35,050 bases of DNA, taken from NCBI GenBank assembly GCA_910586705.1, contig CAJUJK010000036.1:1-35050 (forward strand), read 5' to 3'. A program made the position numbers and the translations under genes. The notes under the pieces are model-generated. The model was not told the origin of the DNA, made no database searches, and saw nothing but the letters and a program-made list of their open reading frames with translations. This DNA is from an uncultured Lachnospiraceae bacterium (GTDB taxonomy: Bacteria; Bacillota; Clostridia; Lachnospirales; Lachnospiraceae). This document shows positions 24,679 through 32,933 of this stretch, piece by piece (position 1 is the stretch's first letter; every line of letters starts with the position of its first letter).

Positions 24679-25091
24679 AGATTGTACTGTTTGTGTTTCT
24701 GGCGGTCTGCGCCGTGTTTGACGGTTTCAGCAGGCGGGTTCCGTTAGTCGTCGTGTGGCTTGGCATATTGACGGCGGTCTGCCTTCGGATCAACGGGGTG
24801 ATGGGAGAGACAGATCTCATGGAGGTGACGCTTTCCCTGATACCCGGCGCAGGTTTTTTTCTGCTCGGTTTTTTGACGAGAGAAAAGGTGGGGTACGGTG
24901 ACGGCTGGGCGCTTTTGATGATAGGTCTGTTTGTTGGCGCGTTCCGCTGCTTTCTGATCCTCCTTGTGGGACTTATGGCGGAATCTGCGGTGGCGATCGT
25001 GCTGCTGGCGGTCGGAAAGATAAAACGGGACCGGGAAATACCATTTCTGCCGTTTCTGCTTTTGGGAATGGGGGTGGCAGTATGTTTTTGA
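24669..25091 (+). CDS. Second prepilin peptidase-like protein
   Basis: This 140-aa membrane protein has FDGFSRRVPLVVVWLGI after the first helix and VGYGDGWALLMIGLF in the middle. Both Asp residues expected of the aspartic prepilin peptidase family are present, but the usual Lys two residues after GxGD is replaced by Trp. Four hydrophobic segments are visible. It may process the neighbouring TadE-like proteins while the first peptidase processes the pilin. GGGAGG eight bases before supports ATG 24669; a GTG at 24660 overlaps that site. Both ends overlap neighbours (10 bases each). Confidence 0.85.
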   Translation: MWIEIVLFVFLAVCAVFDGFSRRVPLVVVWLGILTAVCLRINGVMGETDLMEVTLSLIPGAGFFLLGFLTREKVGYGDGWALLMIGLFVGAFRCFLILLVGLMAESAVAIVLLAVGKIKRDREIPFLPFLLLGMGVAVCF

Positions 25092-25528
25092 AAAAGACAG
25101 TGAAGGGATATATGACGCTGGAGGCTTCTTTTCTGATCACGTGGACGATGTTTGTGTTTGTTCTTTTGATCTATCTGTCTTTCTATTCCTATGACAAATG
25201 TGTACTTTTTCAGGATGCGTATACGATCTGTTTCCGGGGAAGCATCCAGAAGGATGAAGGACAGGTGGTGCCTTACATAAGCGCAAATATGCAGAAACAG
25301 TTTGGCAGGAAGTATTTCGGTGTGGGAAAGGTGCAGGGGACGGTGGATAAAAGCGGGAATACGACGAGCGTGACTGGGGAGTGCCAGGTGAAGGTGCCGA
25401 TCCGGCAGTTGTTTACCATGTATGGAAAAGCGGGCTGGCGCATCCGCACACGTGCCAAAGCGCAGATCATAAATCCGACGAAGATGATACGCAGATGCAG
25501 GTGGACGGGAAATATGTTTTCAGACTGA
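25082..25528 (+). CDS. TadE-like pseudopilin
   Basis: This 148-aa protein has a short leader (MFLKKTVKG), then YMTLEASFLITWTMFVFVLL with Glu at mature position 5 and a single hydrophobic helix. The outer domain of about 110 residues, ending NPTKMIRRCRWTGNMFSD, is small and unremarkable. It is probably a minor pilin or assembly factor of the same pilus. It starts within the last codons of the second prepilin peptidase. Confidence 0.87.
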   Translation: MFLKKTVKGYMTLEASFLITWTMFVFVLLIYLSFYSYDKCVLFQDAYTICFRGSIQKDEGQVVPYISANMQKQFGRKYFGVGKVQGTVDKSGNTTSVTGECQVKVPIRQLFTMYGKAGWRIRTRAKAQIINPTKMIRRCRWTGNMFSD

Positions 25529-25559
25529 ACGTACAAAGATGAAATGGGAGGAGATACAG

Positions 25560-27089
25560 ATGCTTGAAGTGAAATTTTTCAGGGATTATAAACATAGTTA
25601 TATAATTTTACCGTGTAAAAGCAGGCAGCCGGAGAAAAGCTACCAGTGCAGGCAGCTCGCATCCAATAAAATAGAAGGTATTCTGCGCTGTTCCATGCGG
25701 CATGTGAACGGCATGACTTATTTTTATTATGATATCAGCTCCAGAACGACCATGGAAAGTCTGTATCGTGACAGGCAGATGTCATACCGTCAGATTCGGG
25801 AGCTGTTTGAGCAGCTTTATCAGATATATTGCCGGGTAGGCGATTATTTTATGGATGAGACGCGGCTGGTCTTTTCGCCGGCGTATATTTTTTATGATCT
25901 GTCGCGGAAAAAATATATCGGACTTTATTATCCGGATTACGAGGAGGAAAGACCCTATGAGGCGCTTATGGATTATCTGCTGGAGCATATGGATAATGAA
26001 GATGCGCGGCTGGCGGACTGTATCTATCAGATCTATGAGAGAGCGGAGGACAGCGGTTTTTCACTGTGGGACGCGCTGCAGATTCTGGGAGACGAAAAGG
26101 AACAGGAAGGGCAGACGGGGCAGGAAGCGGAGGGACACGGGGAGAAGAGGGGAGACATTTTTCTGCTGCCCGGAAATACGCTTTCTGAAAACGAAAAGAC
26201 AAAGCAGACATATGTGCAGACGGATATGTATGACGCGCAGGAAAACGCATTCTCTCCGTGGGAAGAGAAGGAAGATAAGACAGCGTCTGTAAAAAAGAAA
26301 AGCCCGTTCTCTGTGTTTGTCGCGGTGTTTTCGGCATTGGGTATTGCGGGAATCGTCTACATTTACGGTTCGTATGAGCTGTCGGATGAAGAGGTTATGA
26401 CACTTCTCGGATGCGGTGCGCTGCTGGGCGTCTGTCTGATTGCGGGTCTTACGGGCATTTTGAAAGGCGGTGCAAAGAAGGAAAAGAAAAAAGCGGCGAC
26501 AGGGGAAGGAATAGAGAAAAAGTTTTCAGATGGGATGGACGATTTTTATCTGCCCGTACAAGAGCCGGATTCCCAGAGACATGAAAGGGAGAGAACGGCA
26601 GTTTTTCAAGGGCATGAGCGGGAGGGAAAGGCGATTCCGCAAGGAAAGGAACGGAACGGGGAGCTGATTTCTCTGGAACACGTGCTGAGCCGGGAACGGG
26701 AGCCGGGGCTGTCCGTGCCTGCCAGAGGAAGAAAGGATCCGCCGGAAGAGGAGGAAGTCTGTGGAAATACGGTCTTTTTTGACAGCGCTAAAATAGCGGA
26801 ACATAAATTGTATGCGCTAGATAAAAAGAATAAAAAACATATTGAACTCACAAAATTTCCGTTTACAGTGGGAAAGATGGCGGGCTGTGTGGACTGCGTT
26901 CTGCCGGACGATTCCGTCAGCCGTATTCACGCCAGATTTGAGAAGGTGGGAGATGTGATACAGTTGACAGATATGAATTCCACAAACGGCACTTATAGGA
27001 ATGGACTGCGGATGCAGCCGCAGGAGACGGTGGAGATCGAGCCGGGGGATGAGATAAGGTTTGGGAAGCTGAATTATTGCTATCGGTGA
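25560..27089 (+). CDS. DUF6382 and FHA domain protein
   Basis: This 509-aa protein has an N-terminal region (about 1-170, with YYDISSRTTMESLYRDRQMS) matching the DUF6382 pattern, a charged linker, two membrane helices (about 248-270 and 283-302), a second variable linker, and a C-terminal FHA domain (about 430-507: DDSVSRIHARFEKVGD, then STNGTYRNGLR). FHA domains bind phospho-threonine, so the protein may link the pilus to Ser/Thr kinase signalling; no kinase gene is in view. GGGAGGAGAT before ATG 25560 supports that start over ATG 25539. It closes the tad operon. The about 190 bases after it contain a weak -10 (TATACT, 27243) and no convincing gene. Confidence 0.88.
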   Translation: MLEVKFFRDYKHSYIILPCKSRQPEKSYQCRQLASNKIEGILRCSMRHVNGMTYFYYDISSRTTMESLYRDRQMSYRQIRELFEQLYQIYCRVGDYFMDETRLVFSPAYIFYDLSRKKYIGLYYPDYEEERPYEALMDYLLEHMDNEDARLADCIYQIYERAEDSGFSLWDALQILGDEKEQEGQTGQEAEGHGEKRGDIFLLPGNTLSENEKTKQTYVQTDMYDAQENAFSPWEEKEDKTASVKKKSPFSVFVAVFSALGIAGIVYIYGSYELSDEEVMTLLGCGALLGVCLIAGLTGILKGGAKKEKKKAATGEGIEKKFSDGMDDFYLPVQEPDSQRHERERTAVFQGHEREGKAIPQGKERNGELISLEHVLSREREPGLSVPARGRKDPPEEEEVCGNTVFFDSAKIAEHKLYALDKKNKKHIELTKFPFTVGKMAGCVDCVLPDDSVSRIHARFEKVGDVIQLTDMNSTNGTYRNGLRMQPQETVEIEPGDEIRFGKLNYCYR

Positions 27090-27279
27090 GAAGTACAGAT
27101 ACAGAATTTGGGGCGGGGGAATCGCCATGCAAAAGAAATTGAAAGAAATATTATGGGTATTATTAAGGACGCAAAAAAGAAAATGAATGTTGGAATTATT
27201 GATAAAAAAGAGTATGATATGTCAAAAATTCTTCTTTTTTGGTATACTGGACAAAACGAATACTTGAAGGGAAAGTGCG

Positions 27280-27900
27280 ATGGAAAAAAACGAAAAATGG
27301 TTACAGTGGGCGGTTGAACTGCAGAGTCTGGCGCAGGCGGGATTGTTTTACTGCAAGGATAAATACGAGCTGGAACGGTACGGGCGCATCCGTGAAATCT
27401 CGGCGGAAATGCTCAGCTTTCAGTCGGATATACCGCTTGAAAAAGTGAAGGATTTATTCTGCACGGATGTAGGATACCAGACTCCTAAGATTGACACGCG
27501 GGCGGCTATATTTAAAGAGGGAAAAATACTGCTTGTACACGAGGCGAACGGCACATGGGCATTGCCGGGCGGCTGGGTGGACGTGAATGTTTCCGTAATG
27601 GAAAATACGATAAAAGAAGTGAAAGAAGAATCGGGGCTTGATGTTGCCGTCAAACGGATTATTGCGGTTCAGGACAGGGAAAAACATAATTTACCGATTT
27701 ATGCTTATAAAGTATGCAAAATTTTTATGTATTGCGAGATAACGGGCGGCGGTTTTGTGCCCAATATTGAGACGACGGGCTTTGACTTTTTTGGAATGGA
27801 CGAGCTGCCCCGCCTTGCGGAAGAAAAGAATAACAGGGAGCAGATCGAGATGTGCTTTCGCGCAATGCGCGCAGAAACATGGGAAGCCTTGTATGATTAA
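27280..27900 (+). CDS. NUDIX hydrolase with N-terminal extension
   Basis: This 206-aa enzyme belongs to the family that hydrolyses nucleoside diphosphates linked to another group. Residues about 1-65 (WLQWAVELQSLAQAGLFYCK onward) match the N-terminal domain that often precedes NUDIX domains in Firmicutes. The NUDIX box is GGWVDVNVSVMENTIKEVKE then ESGLDV (about 97-122). Its first part is one residue off the classic spacing and Lys replaces the usual Arg in the REUxEE core, so activity needs testing. GGGAAAG precedes the ATG. The gene stands alone. Confidence 0.92.
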   Translation: MEKNEKWLQWAVELQSLAQAGLFYCKDKYELERYGRIREISAEMLSFQSDIPLEKVKDLFCTDVGYQTPKIDTRAAIFKEGKILLVHEANGTWALPGGWVDVNVSVMENTIKEVKEESGLDVAVKRIIAVQDREKHNLPIYAYKVCKIFMYCEITGGGFVPNIETTGFDFFGMDELPRLAEEKNNREQIEMCFRAMRAETWEALYD

Positions 27901-28019
27901 GGCGTCCCTCTTTCTATAAATTCGCCTATAACCTCGCAGGTAAATATTTCATCTTTACAAGAGAACATACGTTTGATAACATGAAATTACATTTACCGGC
28001 AGGGGGGGAGGTGAAGGAA

Positions 28020-28319
28020 ATGGAAGAGAGGCTTCACGCGGGAATGCTGTCTGACGGGCAGACCAGTATTCCGATTCAGATGATGTCGCTGACAGAACGG
28101 GACGGCAGGATCACGCCGCAATGGTTCCGCCTTGAGACAGAAGAACATGAGATCAGGCTATATCGGATTGAGCAGGTCGTGTCGCGGGATGAAAAGAGGT
28201 ATGTGGGCATTAGGGAGAAACAGTTTATCTGTAAGATCAGAATGGGAGATACGTGCAAAACCTTAGAGGTGCGCTACAATGTTGAAACCCAGCGATGGCG
28301 TATCTTCCAATTTCTGTAG
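28020..28319 (+). CDS. 99-aa protein coupled to the Y-family polymerase
   Basis: The start is ATG 28020 after GGGAGG at nine bases; the open frame reaches back to 27981. The protein (MEERLHAGMLSDGQTSIPIQ onward) is beta-rich, with alternating hydrophobic strands such as PQWFRLETEEHEIRLYRIEQ and EVRYNVETQRWRIFQF. It has no membrane segment or recognised motif. It ends two bases before the polymerase start, so the two are surely co-translated, and it may act with the polymerase. I know of no function. Confidence 0.8.
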   Translation: MEERLHAGMLSDGQTSIPIQMMSLTERDGRITPQWFRLETEEHEIRLYRIEQVVSRDEKRYVGIREKQFICKIRMGDTCKTLEVRYNVETQRWRIFQFL

Positions 28320-28321
28320 GG

Positions 28322-29611
28322 ATGAGTAGATATATATTTCACATAGACGTCAACAGTGCCTTTCTCGCATGGACGGCAGCGTACCGGGTGGATGTGCTGG
28401 GCGAGAAGGAAGATATCAGACAGATACCGAGCATTGTGGGCGGGGATCAGGAGAAACGCCACGGAATTGTTCTGGCAAAAAGCACTCCTGCAAAAAAATA
28501 CGGCATAAAGACGGGCGAACCCATTGTAGCCGCGCAGAGAAAATGTCCGGGACTGGTGATTGTGCCGCCGGATTACGGCTTATATGTCAAATCGTCCCGC
28601 GCCTTTATGAACATACTGAAAGAGTACAGCGATAATGTGATCCAATACAGCATCGACGAGGCATGGGTCGTGTTTGAAGGGTTTGAAAAGCTGTACGGCA
28701 GGGGACAGATGGTGAATCTGGCGTATGAGCTGAAGGACAGGATCAGAGAGGAACTCGGCTTCACGGTGAATGTCGGCATCTCGACGAATTTTCTTCTGTC
28801 CAAAATGGCGGGGGACTTTTCCAAACCAGATAAAGTGCACACGCTGTTTCCCGAAGAGATTGAGCAGAAAATGTGGCAGCTCCCTGTCTCGGATTTGTTT
28901 CTGGCAGGACGGGCAACGGTGGAAAAGCTGCACAAGGTCGGCATAGGGACGATTGGGGAACTGGCGCAAGCGGACGAGGGAATGATCCGCTCTCTGTTAA
29001 AAAAGCATGGGCAGACAATACAAGGCTTTGCGAGAGGCGATGATCTGGATCCGGGCATGATTTCCCATGAAGCCAATAAAGGATATGGAAACAGCATGAC
29101 AGCCCCGGTGGACGTTGTGACGGAGGAGTACGCGAAACACTTGCTGCTTTCTTTGAGCGAGACGGTGGGGACAAGACTCCGGGCTGACGGCGTGATGATC
29201 AGCGTGGTCAGCGTACATCTGACAACCTGTGAGTTCCAGCGCATGAATAAGCAGATGCAGCTGGACTCTCCCACAAATATCACGGAGGAAATCTACAAAG
29301 CCGCATGTCAGGTATTCGGTAAGCTGTGGGATAAGAAAACACCGATCCGGCAGCTCGGAGTGCATACGACGAAGGTGCAGGAAAATGCCGGGCGGCAGTA
29401 CAGCATTTTTGATCTGGAAAAAAGCGACAAACTGGAAAAACTGGACAAGGCAGTAGATAAGGTTCGTGAAAAATACGGGGAGGATGCGATTTTCCGTGCC
29501 AGCTTCCTAAAAGGAAATGTCTCCCATATGAGCGGTGGGCTGAATAAAGAGCGGCGCAGCGGGGTTACATTAGGAATAGATGTGGAGGGAGAAAATGTCA
29601 GGGATCTGTAA
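28322..29611 (+). CDS. dinB: Y-family DNA polymerase (Pol IV-like)
   Basis: This 429-aa error-prone polymerase copies past damaged bases. Metal-binding residues are visible: Asp 9 in FHIDVNSAFLAW, and Asp-Glu at about 112-113 in QYSIDEAWVVFEG. VNVGISTNFLLSKMAGDFSK and the helix-hairpin-helix region VGIGTIGELAQADEGMIRSL follow, then the little-finger domain. The HIDVNSAF form, in place of HIDMDAFF, is that of a clostridial branch. I chose ATG 28322, directly behind the 99-aa gene; an ATG at 28295 lies inside that gene. There is no LexA-type box I can see. The next gene, an HMCES-type protein, is also linked to DNA damage. Confidence 0.93.
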   Translation: MSRYIFHIDVNSAFLAWTAAYRVDVLGEKEDIRQIPSIVGGDQEKRHGIVLAKSTPAKKYGIKTGEPIVAAQRKCPGLVIVPPDYGLYVKSSRAFMNILKEYSDNVIQYSIDEAWVVFEGFEKLYGRGQMVNLAYELKDRIREELGFTVNVGISTNFLLSKMAGDFSKPDKVHTLFPEEIEQKMWQLPVSDLFLAGRATVEKLHKVGIGTIGELAQADEGMIRSLLKKHGQTIQGFARGDDLDPGMISHEANKGYGNSMTAPVDVVTEEYAKHLLLSLSETVGTRLRADGVMISVVSVHLTTCEFQRMNKQMQLDSPTNITEEIYKAACQVFGKLWDKKTPIRQLGVHTTKVQENAGRQYSIFDLEKSDKLEKLDKAVDKVREKYGEDAIFRASFLKGNVSHMSGGLNKERRSGVTLGIDVEGENVRDL

Positions 29612-29652
29612 AGGATGCCTGCAAATTTTAAGGAAAGAACCGGAGAGGAACC

Positions 29653-30249
29653 ATGTGCGGAAGATTTTATATAGATGACGAGACAGTGCGCGAGATTGAG
29701 AAGATAGCCGGGAAAATTGATCGGAAGAACGCCAAAATGGGGGATGTGCATCCCTCGGAACCGGCGTTGGTGCTGCGGGCGGACCAAGGCAGTATGCTGG
29801 CTGATGTACTTAAGTGGGGCTATGCGTCTGCAAGGAATCGTACTTTAATTTTTAATGCCAGATCGGAAACGGTAAGAGAGCGCCCCATGTTCCGCCATGA
29901 TTTTGAGGCGCGCCGCTGTCTGGTTCCGGCGTGCAGGTTTTACGAGTGGAAGGATACCGGCGCAAAGAAAAAGGAGAAGTATGCGTTTTATGCGCCGGAA
30001 GAAGTTTTGTATCTGGCAGGGATCTACCATAAAGACCCGGAGGGCGACCGATTTACCATCCTGACCCGCGAGGCGCAGGGGTGCATGACCGGGATACACA
30101 GCCGTATGCCGCTGATACTCCGGAAGGAGGATATGGAGGAATGGCTGTTCTCGGAGACAGCGGCAAAGGAATTGCTGGACAGGCATTTTGAAAAACTGCA
30201 AAGACAGAAGAGTGAAGCGGGCGGATATCAGCAGATGAGTTTGTTTTAG
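29653..30249 (+). CDS. HMCES/YedK-type abasic-site protein
   Basis: This 198-aa protein belongs to the SOS response-associated peptidase family, which forms a covalent link with abasic sites in single-stranded DNA to shield them. Cys 2 (MCGRFYI), Asn 68 (FNARSE), Glu 98 (FYEWK) and His 149 (GIHSRMP) are all present. It is 41 bases after the polymerase gene with AGAGGA upstream, forming a DNA-damage pair with it. Its length is usual for the family. The N-terminal region is normal. Confidence 0.95.
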   Translation: MCGRFYIDDETVREIEKIAGKIDRKNAKMGDVHPSEPALVLRADQGSMLADVLKWGYASARNRTLIFNARSETVRERPMFRHDFEARRCLVPACRFYEWKDTGAKKKEKYAFYAPEEVLYLAGIYHKDPEGDRFTILTREAQGCMTGIHSRMPLILRKEDMEEWLFSETAAKELLDRHFEKLQRQKSEAGGYQQMSLF

Positions 30250-30273
30250 GGTGCGGGGTTGGCTCGCAGCAGT

Positions 30274-30302
30274 TTGACATCCCCGGCCGAAAATGATACT
30301 CT
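30274..30302 (+). promoter_or_regulatory. Promoter directly before the rhomboid gene
   Basis: TTGACA (30274-30279) is followed by GATACT (30295-30300) at a 15-base spacing, or TACTCT (30297-30302) at 17. The start would be about 30307, at or just before ATG 30309, so the mRNA could be leaderless; no ribosome site is visible. Confidence 0.5.
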
Positions 30303-30308
30303 TTTCTC

Positions 30309-31355
30309 ATGGATATGTTAACGTTGAATCGACTGGAAAATCTGTTCTTTGAGCAGGGATATGGCAAGATACCGTCTAATCTGCCCGAGTTTAACTTTTA
30401 CTGCCGCAGGGAGGTGCAGGGTATCACTGTGCTCCACGTGATTGATTACAGACAGGGGCTCTATATTTCAACGGACCAGTATATCCATCTGAAAGAGCAG
30501 ATAGAAGCTTTTTTCCGCGACAGGGGCGAGCGGGAAGTCCATGTGATGACACTTGTCTTGTGCGACGATACGGAAAAGGCGAGAAAACTTTGCGGCGGGG
30601 ACGGCTTTTGCTGGGTTATTGACTCGCGGGAATACCGGCTGCTGATTCACGAAACACAGGCGGCGGATTTCTACGGCTGGAAAGATATTCTGGAGGAGTT
30701 TTTGTTTTCGCTGGCACGGGAGGGCGCGAAGGAGACCGGGGCGGACGCCGAAGCGAAAAAGAAGGCTGACTGGCGGGCGCTGTCGTGGGTTAATGTTGCT
30801 CTGGTGGCGGTGAATGTAATTATATTTCTGATATGTACATTTACGGGAGACTTGTTATATAATAAGGGTGCGTTTAGTGTAACGGCGCTTTGGCAGGGGG
30901 AATGGTACCGCCTGTTTACAAGCATGTTTTTACATTGGAATGTGGAGCACCTTTTCAGCAATATGATTGTTCTATATTATGTGGGAGCGATTGTGGAGCG
31001 CAAACTGGGAGCGGTTTCCTATACGGCGCTTTATGTGCTTTCCGGGTTTGCGGGGAATATTTTTTCCATGGGGTACGAGCTTTTGACGAATGCCTATGGC
31101 AGTTCCGCAGGGGCGAGCGGCGCGGTTTTCGGCGTGGAGGGCGCGCTGCTGTTTCTGGTTATGGCGCATCGTGGAAAGCTGGAAGCCATGTCGGCAGGCA
31201 GAGTGGCTTTTGCGATTGCCTTTTCGCTCTACTGCGGCTTTACCAGTCCGGGCGTGAACAACGCGGCGCATGTGGGCGGTGTCCTGATGGGATTTGCGGC
31301 GGCGGCTGTCAGTGTGGGATGCAGAAAAATAAAGGTGTTTTCCGATCACAGATGA
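30309..31355 (+). CDS. Rhomboid family membrane protease
   Basis: This 348-aa protein has an N-terminal cytoplasmic domain (about 1-155), then six membrane segments. It cuts other proteins inside the membrane with a Ser-His pair: Ser 270 in GASGAVFG and His 321 in NNAAHVGG. The loop motif HWNVEHLFSNMIVLYYVG is also present. The start is ATG 30309 or the in-frame ATG 30315, neither with a ribosome site. It stands after the damage-response genes with its own promoter. Confidence 0.94.
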   Translation: MDMLTLNRLENLFFEQGYGKIPSNLPEFNFYCRREVQGITVLHVIDYRQGLYISTDQYIHLKEQIEAFFRDRGEREVHVMTLVLCDDTEKARKLCGGDGFCWVIDSREYRLLIHETQAADFYGWKDILEEFLFSLAREGAKETGADAEAKKKADWRALSWVNVALVAVNVIIFLICTFTGDLLYNKGAFSVTALWQGEWYRLFTSMFLHWNVEHLFSNMIVLYYVGAIVERKLGAVSYTALYVLSGFAGNIFSMGYELLTNAYGSSAGASGAVFGVEGALLFLVMAHRGKLEAMSAGRVAFAIAFSLYCGFTSPGVNNAAHVGGVLMGFAAAAVSVGCRKIKVFSDHR

Positions 31356-31371
31356 GAAAGGAACGTGTTTT

Positions 31372-32370
31372 ATGCAGATCAATATCTATTATGGCGGGAG
31401 AGGTCTTATGGACGATCCCACGCTGTTTGTGATCAAGAAGATGAAGGAGGTGCTGGAGGAGCTTCGCGTGACGGTGGAGGTATTCTACCTTTACGAGCAG
31501 AAAAACAGCATCCCCACACTTCCGCAGACTTTGAAAAACGCGGACGGCGTGATTCTGGCGACGACGCTGGAATGGTACGGGATCGGCGGATACATGCAGC
31601 TGTTTCTGGACGCCTGCTGGCTTTACGGCGATAAAGAAAAAATCAGCCGGATCTATATGTGCCCGATCGTCATGTCCACTACTTACGGGGAGCAGGAGGC
31701 TAAGCTGAATCTTGCCACGGCGTGGGAAATTCTGGGCGGTCTTCCCTGCAGCGGGCTCTGCGGCTATATCGCGGATACGTCTCTTCTGGAGGAAAACGGA
31801 GATTATATCAGGATTATTGAGAAAAATGCGGAGAATCTTTATCGCACGATCAATCAGAAAATGCCCTGTCTGCCGGCAAGCAATCAGGCGGTAAAGCAGA
31901 AGGTGGCTATTACAAAGACTGTTAATTTTACGCCACAGGAGTCGGAACAGCTTTCCCAGTATGTGGCGGATGACACGTATGTGCAGCGGCAGAAGGCGGA
32001 TATCCAAGAGCTTGCAAGTCTGTTCCGCGACATGATGGGCAGCAGCGAGAAGGAGGACACCACGGAATTTGTGGAGGAGATCCGGCAGCATTTTGTGCCG
32101 CAGCCGGGCTTTGCGGCGGGATTTAAGGTAGTGATCGAGGAGAAAAAGACGCCGCTTATGATTGAGATAGATGGTGCCGGCATTGACTGCCACTATGGAG
32201 AGGGCGGGCGTGTGGATGTGGAAATACAGCTTGACCGCGCTTCTTTTTCGGATATTGTTTCGGGGCGGACGAGCTTTCAGACGTCCTTCATGGCAGGCGA
32301 CATGAAAATGAAGGGTGACTTTAAGGTGCTGCGTTCGCTCGATCAGGTGCTGCAGTTCGGGGCGGGCTGA
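31372..32370 (+). CDS. Flavodoxin-like and SCP2 domain protein
   Basis: This 332-aa protein has an N-terminal flavodoxin or NAD(P)H-dependent FMN reductase-like part (about 1-165: MQINIYYGGRGLMDDPTLFV, then DGVILATTLEWYGIGGYMQL). The C-terminal part (about 225-332: VEEIRQHFVPQPGFAAGFKV, then MAGDMKMKGDFKVLRSL) has the SCP2 sterol-carrier fold. The pairing suggests a flavin protein with a lipid or hydrophobic ligand site; the substrate is unknown. GAAAGGAACG lies upstream. The MQIN start here is coincidental and unrelated to the island family. Confidence 0.85.
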   Translation: MQINIYYGGRGLMDDPTLFVIKKMKEVLEELRVTVEVFYLYEQKNSIPTLPQTLKNADGVILATTLEWYGIGGYMQLFLDACWLYGDKEKISRIYMCPIVMSTTYGEQEAKLNLATAWEILGGLPCSGLCGYIADTSLLEENGDYIRIIEKNAENLYRTINQKMPCLPASNQAVKQKVAITKTVNFTPQESEQLSQYVADDTYVQRQKADIQELASLFRDMMGSSEKEDTTEFVEEIRQHFVPQPGFAAGFKVVIEEKKTPLMIEIDGAGIDCHYGEGGRVDVEIQLDRASFSDIVSGRTSFQTSFMAGDMKMKGDFKVLRSLDQVLQFGAG

Positions 32371-32469
32371 GTCGCAGCTCCCGTCGTGAAGTGATTTTGG
32401 CATGGCTTGATGTCTGCATTTTATAGAGAGATTGAAGTATTACCGTTTTACGAAATGGAGGGCTGAAAA

Positions 32470-32874
32470 GTGGATAATTGTATTTTTTGTAAAATTGCAA
32501 ATGGGGAAATCCCCGCAAAGACGTTGTATGAAGATGAGAAGTTCCGCGTCATTCTCGATCAGGGACCGGCGACCAGAGGTCATGCGCTGATCCTGCCCAA
32601 AGACCACTATGCGGATCTTTTTGAGCTGCCGGAGGAGAGTGCCGGCGAGGTGATGAAGCTGGCAAAAAGAATGGTGATTAAGATGCGCGAAAAGCTTGGG
32701 TGCGAGGGATTTAATCTGGTGCAGAACAACGGCGATCTCGCGGGACAGACCGTGTTTCATTTTCACCTTCATCTGATACCCCGTTACAGTGCAGACGGGC
32801 AGAAGATCGGCTGGAAACCACAGGAAGTGGAACCGGAAGAGCTGGAGGAAGTCAGAGCGCAGATTGTCGATTGA
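32470..32874 (+). CDS. HIT family (HinT-like) protein
   Basis: This 134-aa nucleotide-binding hydrolase has the signature HFHLHLIPR with His 97, 99 and 101, plus an N-terminal CIFCKIANGEIPAKTLYED typical of HinT. Such enzymes split nucleoside phosphoramidates. The start is GTG 32470, seven bases after GGAGGG. The last 20 residues (KPQEVEPEELEEVRAQIVD) are a short acidic extension. It is 100 bases after the SCP2 gene and 59 before the fumarase. Confidence 0.95.
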   Translation: MDNCIFCKIANGEIPAKTLYEDEKFRVILDQGPATRGHALILPKDHYADLFELPEESAGEVMKLAKRMVIKMREKLGCEGFNLVQNNGDLAGQTVFHFHLHLIPRYSADGQKIGWKPQEVEPEELEEVRAQIVD

Positions 32875-32933
32875 CAGTTCAATTGGAGCAGCCTTGACGG
32901 ACGCGGGCGGAACGAATGGCAAATGGAGGAAAC

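Noticed and set aside
27153..27317. 55-codon frame before the NUDIX gene
   Set aside because: No ribosome site, Lys-rich content from an A-rich region, and overlap with the NUDIX start.
31372..31390. MQIN start of the flavodoxin/SCP2 protein as a family member
   Set aside because: The rest of the protein is unrelated to the island family; four residues are a chance match.
31309..32403. 364-codon minus-strand open frame
   Set aside because: It is antisense to the flavodoxin/SCP2 gene, whose domains are clear.
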